Assembly: GCA_030602965.1 (NCBI GenBank)
Contig: JAUVYS010000019.1
Coordinates: 1-14,162 of the forward strand
Origin: Candidatus Bathyarchaeota archaeon
GTDB taxonomy: Archaea; Thermoproteota; Bathyarchaeia; RBG-16-48-13; JAGMEO01
Direction of reading: 5' to 3'
DNA: 14,162 bases
The position numbers and the translations under genes are program-made. Of the stretch, positions 12,523-14,162 are shown in pieces. The first letter of the stretch is position 1; every line of letters starts with the position of its first letter. The notes beneath the pieces were generated by a model, which made no database searches, had not been told where the DNA came from, and saw only the letters and a program-made list of their open reading frames with translations.

Positions 12523-14162
12523 CCAAAACCTCCAACTCATGCCAGTTGCTCCCAATCATAATCTCTATAGGAATTTTAACTTTTTCATCCCAAATTTCAA
12601 ACTCGATATCATAGGCATCCTTTATAGCCTGTATGCCCCTTCTGATATTATTTTTGGGGACAGAGATGAGGAGGCCGTCATGCGTATCTATTAAAGGCAG
12701 ATAGTTCTTATAAATCTTTTTTATCGCCATTTTGTTGACATCAGATATGGTGCTTTGAGGAAAGAAAGCGTATCCGGCACGAAAAGTTGTATCGTCAAAA
12801 CGTCCAAAGAACACCTGACGTCTACCAAAGGGATTATACAACATCCGAGTCTCTCGAATTTGTTCTCTTACCCATGCATGAAAGAAATCTTTTATGCCAG
12901 GATATGTTGCATAATAAAGAGCTAACTTTTCCTTTGCTTCACTGAAAGGAATATTTGCTGCATAGGCAAATCCCCAAGGACCTATTCCGTAGTTTCCTGC
13001 ATGAACTAAAGCCTTTGCAATACGATATCGAGAATCATCTTTATCAATCTCCTCTCCATAAAGGTTTAAAGCGTTTTCAATATGTATCGACCTTCCCGAC
13101 TCAAATAAAGCGTTCATTGCAGAGTCTTTTGACAGCTTCGCTACGATGAGTGCCTCAGCTTGTTTCTGGTCAGCACAAAGCATAATATGACCTTTTTCGG
13201 GCACAAAAAAAGAGCGGGCATGACCAGATGTCTTGACGTTCTGGAGATTCATGCCTCTACCTCCAAGAGCACTACCTTTCTTTTTGGATCGCATCCTTCC
13301 GGCTTTGGTAGTCGGAGAGTATTGACATCGGATTCTTCCGTCATCACTAATGTTTTCTTCTGAGAAAAGAGATAGAAGTTTCTTGTGCTTACGATTTTCT
13401 ACAATCAAGAGGGGCAGGTCTATCTGGTATTTGTAAGCCAATTTCTTTAAAGTGTCTTCCTGCGTATCCTTCCGTGGCATCATACACAAGTCATCATAAA
13501 ACAATTTTGCGACCTGTTTCGGAGAATTTACATTAACTTCATATCCTGCAGCTCTGGCGATGTCTGCATCAATCTTTTCCGTTTTGTCTGTCAGTTCGAC
13601 TCGGACTTCCTTGAGCTTTTCCAGATCAGCTCTAACGCCAGTTGTGTTCATGAGAAAGATGGGTTCAAGCGTCTCAGCGAAAAGGTTAACATAAGAATCC
13701 ATCATATCTTCTTCAACGAGTTCATCTACCATTTCCTCGATGCACCAAAGAGCTGAACAACAGTCTTTGCAGTTGTAAATCCAGTGATCAGTTTCTCCTC
13801 CAGCCTTGAGTTTCGATCCTCTTTCTTCTTTTTCGTCCTTTTTAAAGAACTCCATATTTGTGTAGATGCTTGTTATAACGTCAAGTTTGTGAGGAAGTTC
13901 ACTATAAAGACAAGCATGCATAAGCATTGGGTCAAAGATAGGTATCGACATTCGAATTCTATGATTTAGCATTATCTCCCAATCGAAGAGGACATTCTGA
14001 TTTGTTATATTGAGCTTAGGGAGAACTTCCGACAGGTGTCTCCAGATAGCAGCCTCTTCTACTTCATTCCAGTAGTTTCTGCCGTCACCCCAAAAGAAAG
14101 GAATGCAGATAGCCTCCGATCTTGACCATGCAATGCCGATGCAGGAAAGTAGGTTATGAGGC
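12515..14162 (-). CDS. Family A DNA polymerase with 3'-5' exonuclease domain (5' partial)
   Basis: The frame is open to the right edge of the window; the ATG at 13972 is internal. 548 residues are visible. Residues ~1-135 belong to the proofreading domain: NVLFDWEIML (Asp60) is exonuclease motif II and YNCKD (Tyr129, Asp133) fits motif III; motif I lies outside. The polymerase domain has DGRIRCQYSPTTKAGRMRS leading to NLQNV, motif A ADQKQAEAL (Asp331, Glu336), motif B RYRIAKALVHAGNYG (Lys383, Tyr391) and motif C THDGLL (His494, Asp495). All key catalytic carboxylates are there. The residue matching Klenow Phe762 is His. It copies the phage genome, with the exonuclease and DUF3987 ATPase downstream. 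Its extreme C-terminus exists twice (see 12318-12380). Confidence 0.92.
   Translation of the reverse strand, partial: PHNLLSCIGIAWSRSEAICIPFFWGDGRNYWNEVEEAAIWRHLSEVLPKLNITNQNVLFDWEIMLNHRIRMSIPIFDPMLMHACLYSELPHKLDVITSIYTNMEFFKKDEKEERGSKLKAGGETDHWIYNCKDCCSALWCIEEMVDELVEEDMMDSYVNLFAETLEPIFLMNTTGVRADLEKLKEVRVELTDKTEKIDADIARAAGYEVNVNSPKQVAKLFYDDLCMMPRKDTQEDTLKKLAYKYQIDLPLLIVENRKHKKLLSLFSEENISDDGRIRCQYSPTTKAGRMRSKKKGSALGGRGMNLQNVKTSGHARSFFVPEKGHIMLCADQKQAEALIVAKLSKDSAMNALFESGRSIHIENALNLYGEEIDKDDSRYRIAKALVHAGNYGIGPWGFAYAANIPFSEAKEKLALYYATYPGIKDFFHAWVREQIRETRMLYNPFGRRQVFFGRFDDTTFRAGYAFFPQSTISDVNKMAIKKIYKNYLPLIDTHDGLLISVPKNNIRRGIQAIKDAYDIEFEIWDEKVKIPIEIMIGSNWHELEVLDE

Noticed and set aside
12303..12580. 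Group I intron or intein at the polymerase 3' end
   Set aside because: The upstream polymerase already ends in a complete C-terminus and stop before the insert; splicing would not be needed. No intron core elements or intein motifs are visible.
12422..12694. Plus-strand ORF of 90 codons across the polymerase end
   Set aside because: It is antisense to the conserved polymerase C-terminus and the HTH relic, both of which explain the sequence better.
1..14162. CRISPR arrays, tRNAs, insertion sequences, attachment sites
   Set aside because: No repeat-spacer pattern, cloverleaf, transposase or integrase was seen; short repeats found are coding similarities.

Overview
The window is a stretch of tailed double-stranded DNA phage (or prophage) genome, tightly packed and AT-rich. 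Almost every junction is a start/stop overlap or a gap of a few bases, nearly all starts have a clear Shine-Dalgarno sequence, and no tRNA, rRNA, CRISPR array or insertion sequence was seen. A lambda gpJ-like tail tip protein and a three-TM holin of the kind found in proteobacterial prophages and gene transfer agents suggest a Gram-negative host. I cannot name the host from the sequence.

Rightward half (1-7391), late genes. It opens inside a large tail tip/J-like protein ending in a LamG carbohydrate-binding-type module. Next come a small unknown protein, a free-standing AP2 domain and a tail fiber-like protein. A lysis cassette follows: a 29-residue highly basic ORF, a single-TM protein, an M15-type zinc peptidase endolysin, a zinc-ribbon protein and a 3TM holin. 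After a stem-loop lies a 436-residue radical SAM protein with a B12-binding-type N-terminal domain, an unusual cargo for a phage.

Leftward half (14162-7348), early/replication genes, read from the right edge as one apparent operon: family A DNA polymerase (5' end outside the window), a decayed HTH gene plus a duplicated polymerase C-terminus, a DEDDh 3'-5' exonuclease, a nucleoside deoxyribosyltransferase-like protein, a DUF3987-type ATPase, two tiny HTH proteins, a C39-like cysteine peptidase and six small proteins of unknown role, two of them cysteine-rich. The last one overlaps the 3' end of the radical SAM gene tail-to-tail.

Three places carry the DNA-binding ends of homing-endonuclease-type proteins without a nuclease: the AP2 domain at 3205-3459, a NUMOD4-HTH fusion at 10022-10216, and an HTH fragment at 12365-12522. 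The last lies between two copies of the coding sequence for the polymerase C-terminus. That looks like a footprint of past insertion and decay of a mobile endonuclease gene at the 3' end of the polymerase gene, and with the radical SAM gene it is the observation most worth following up.
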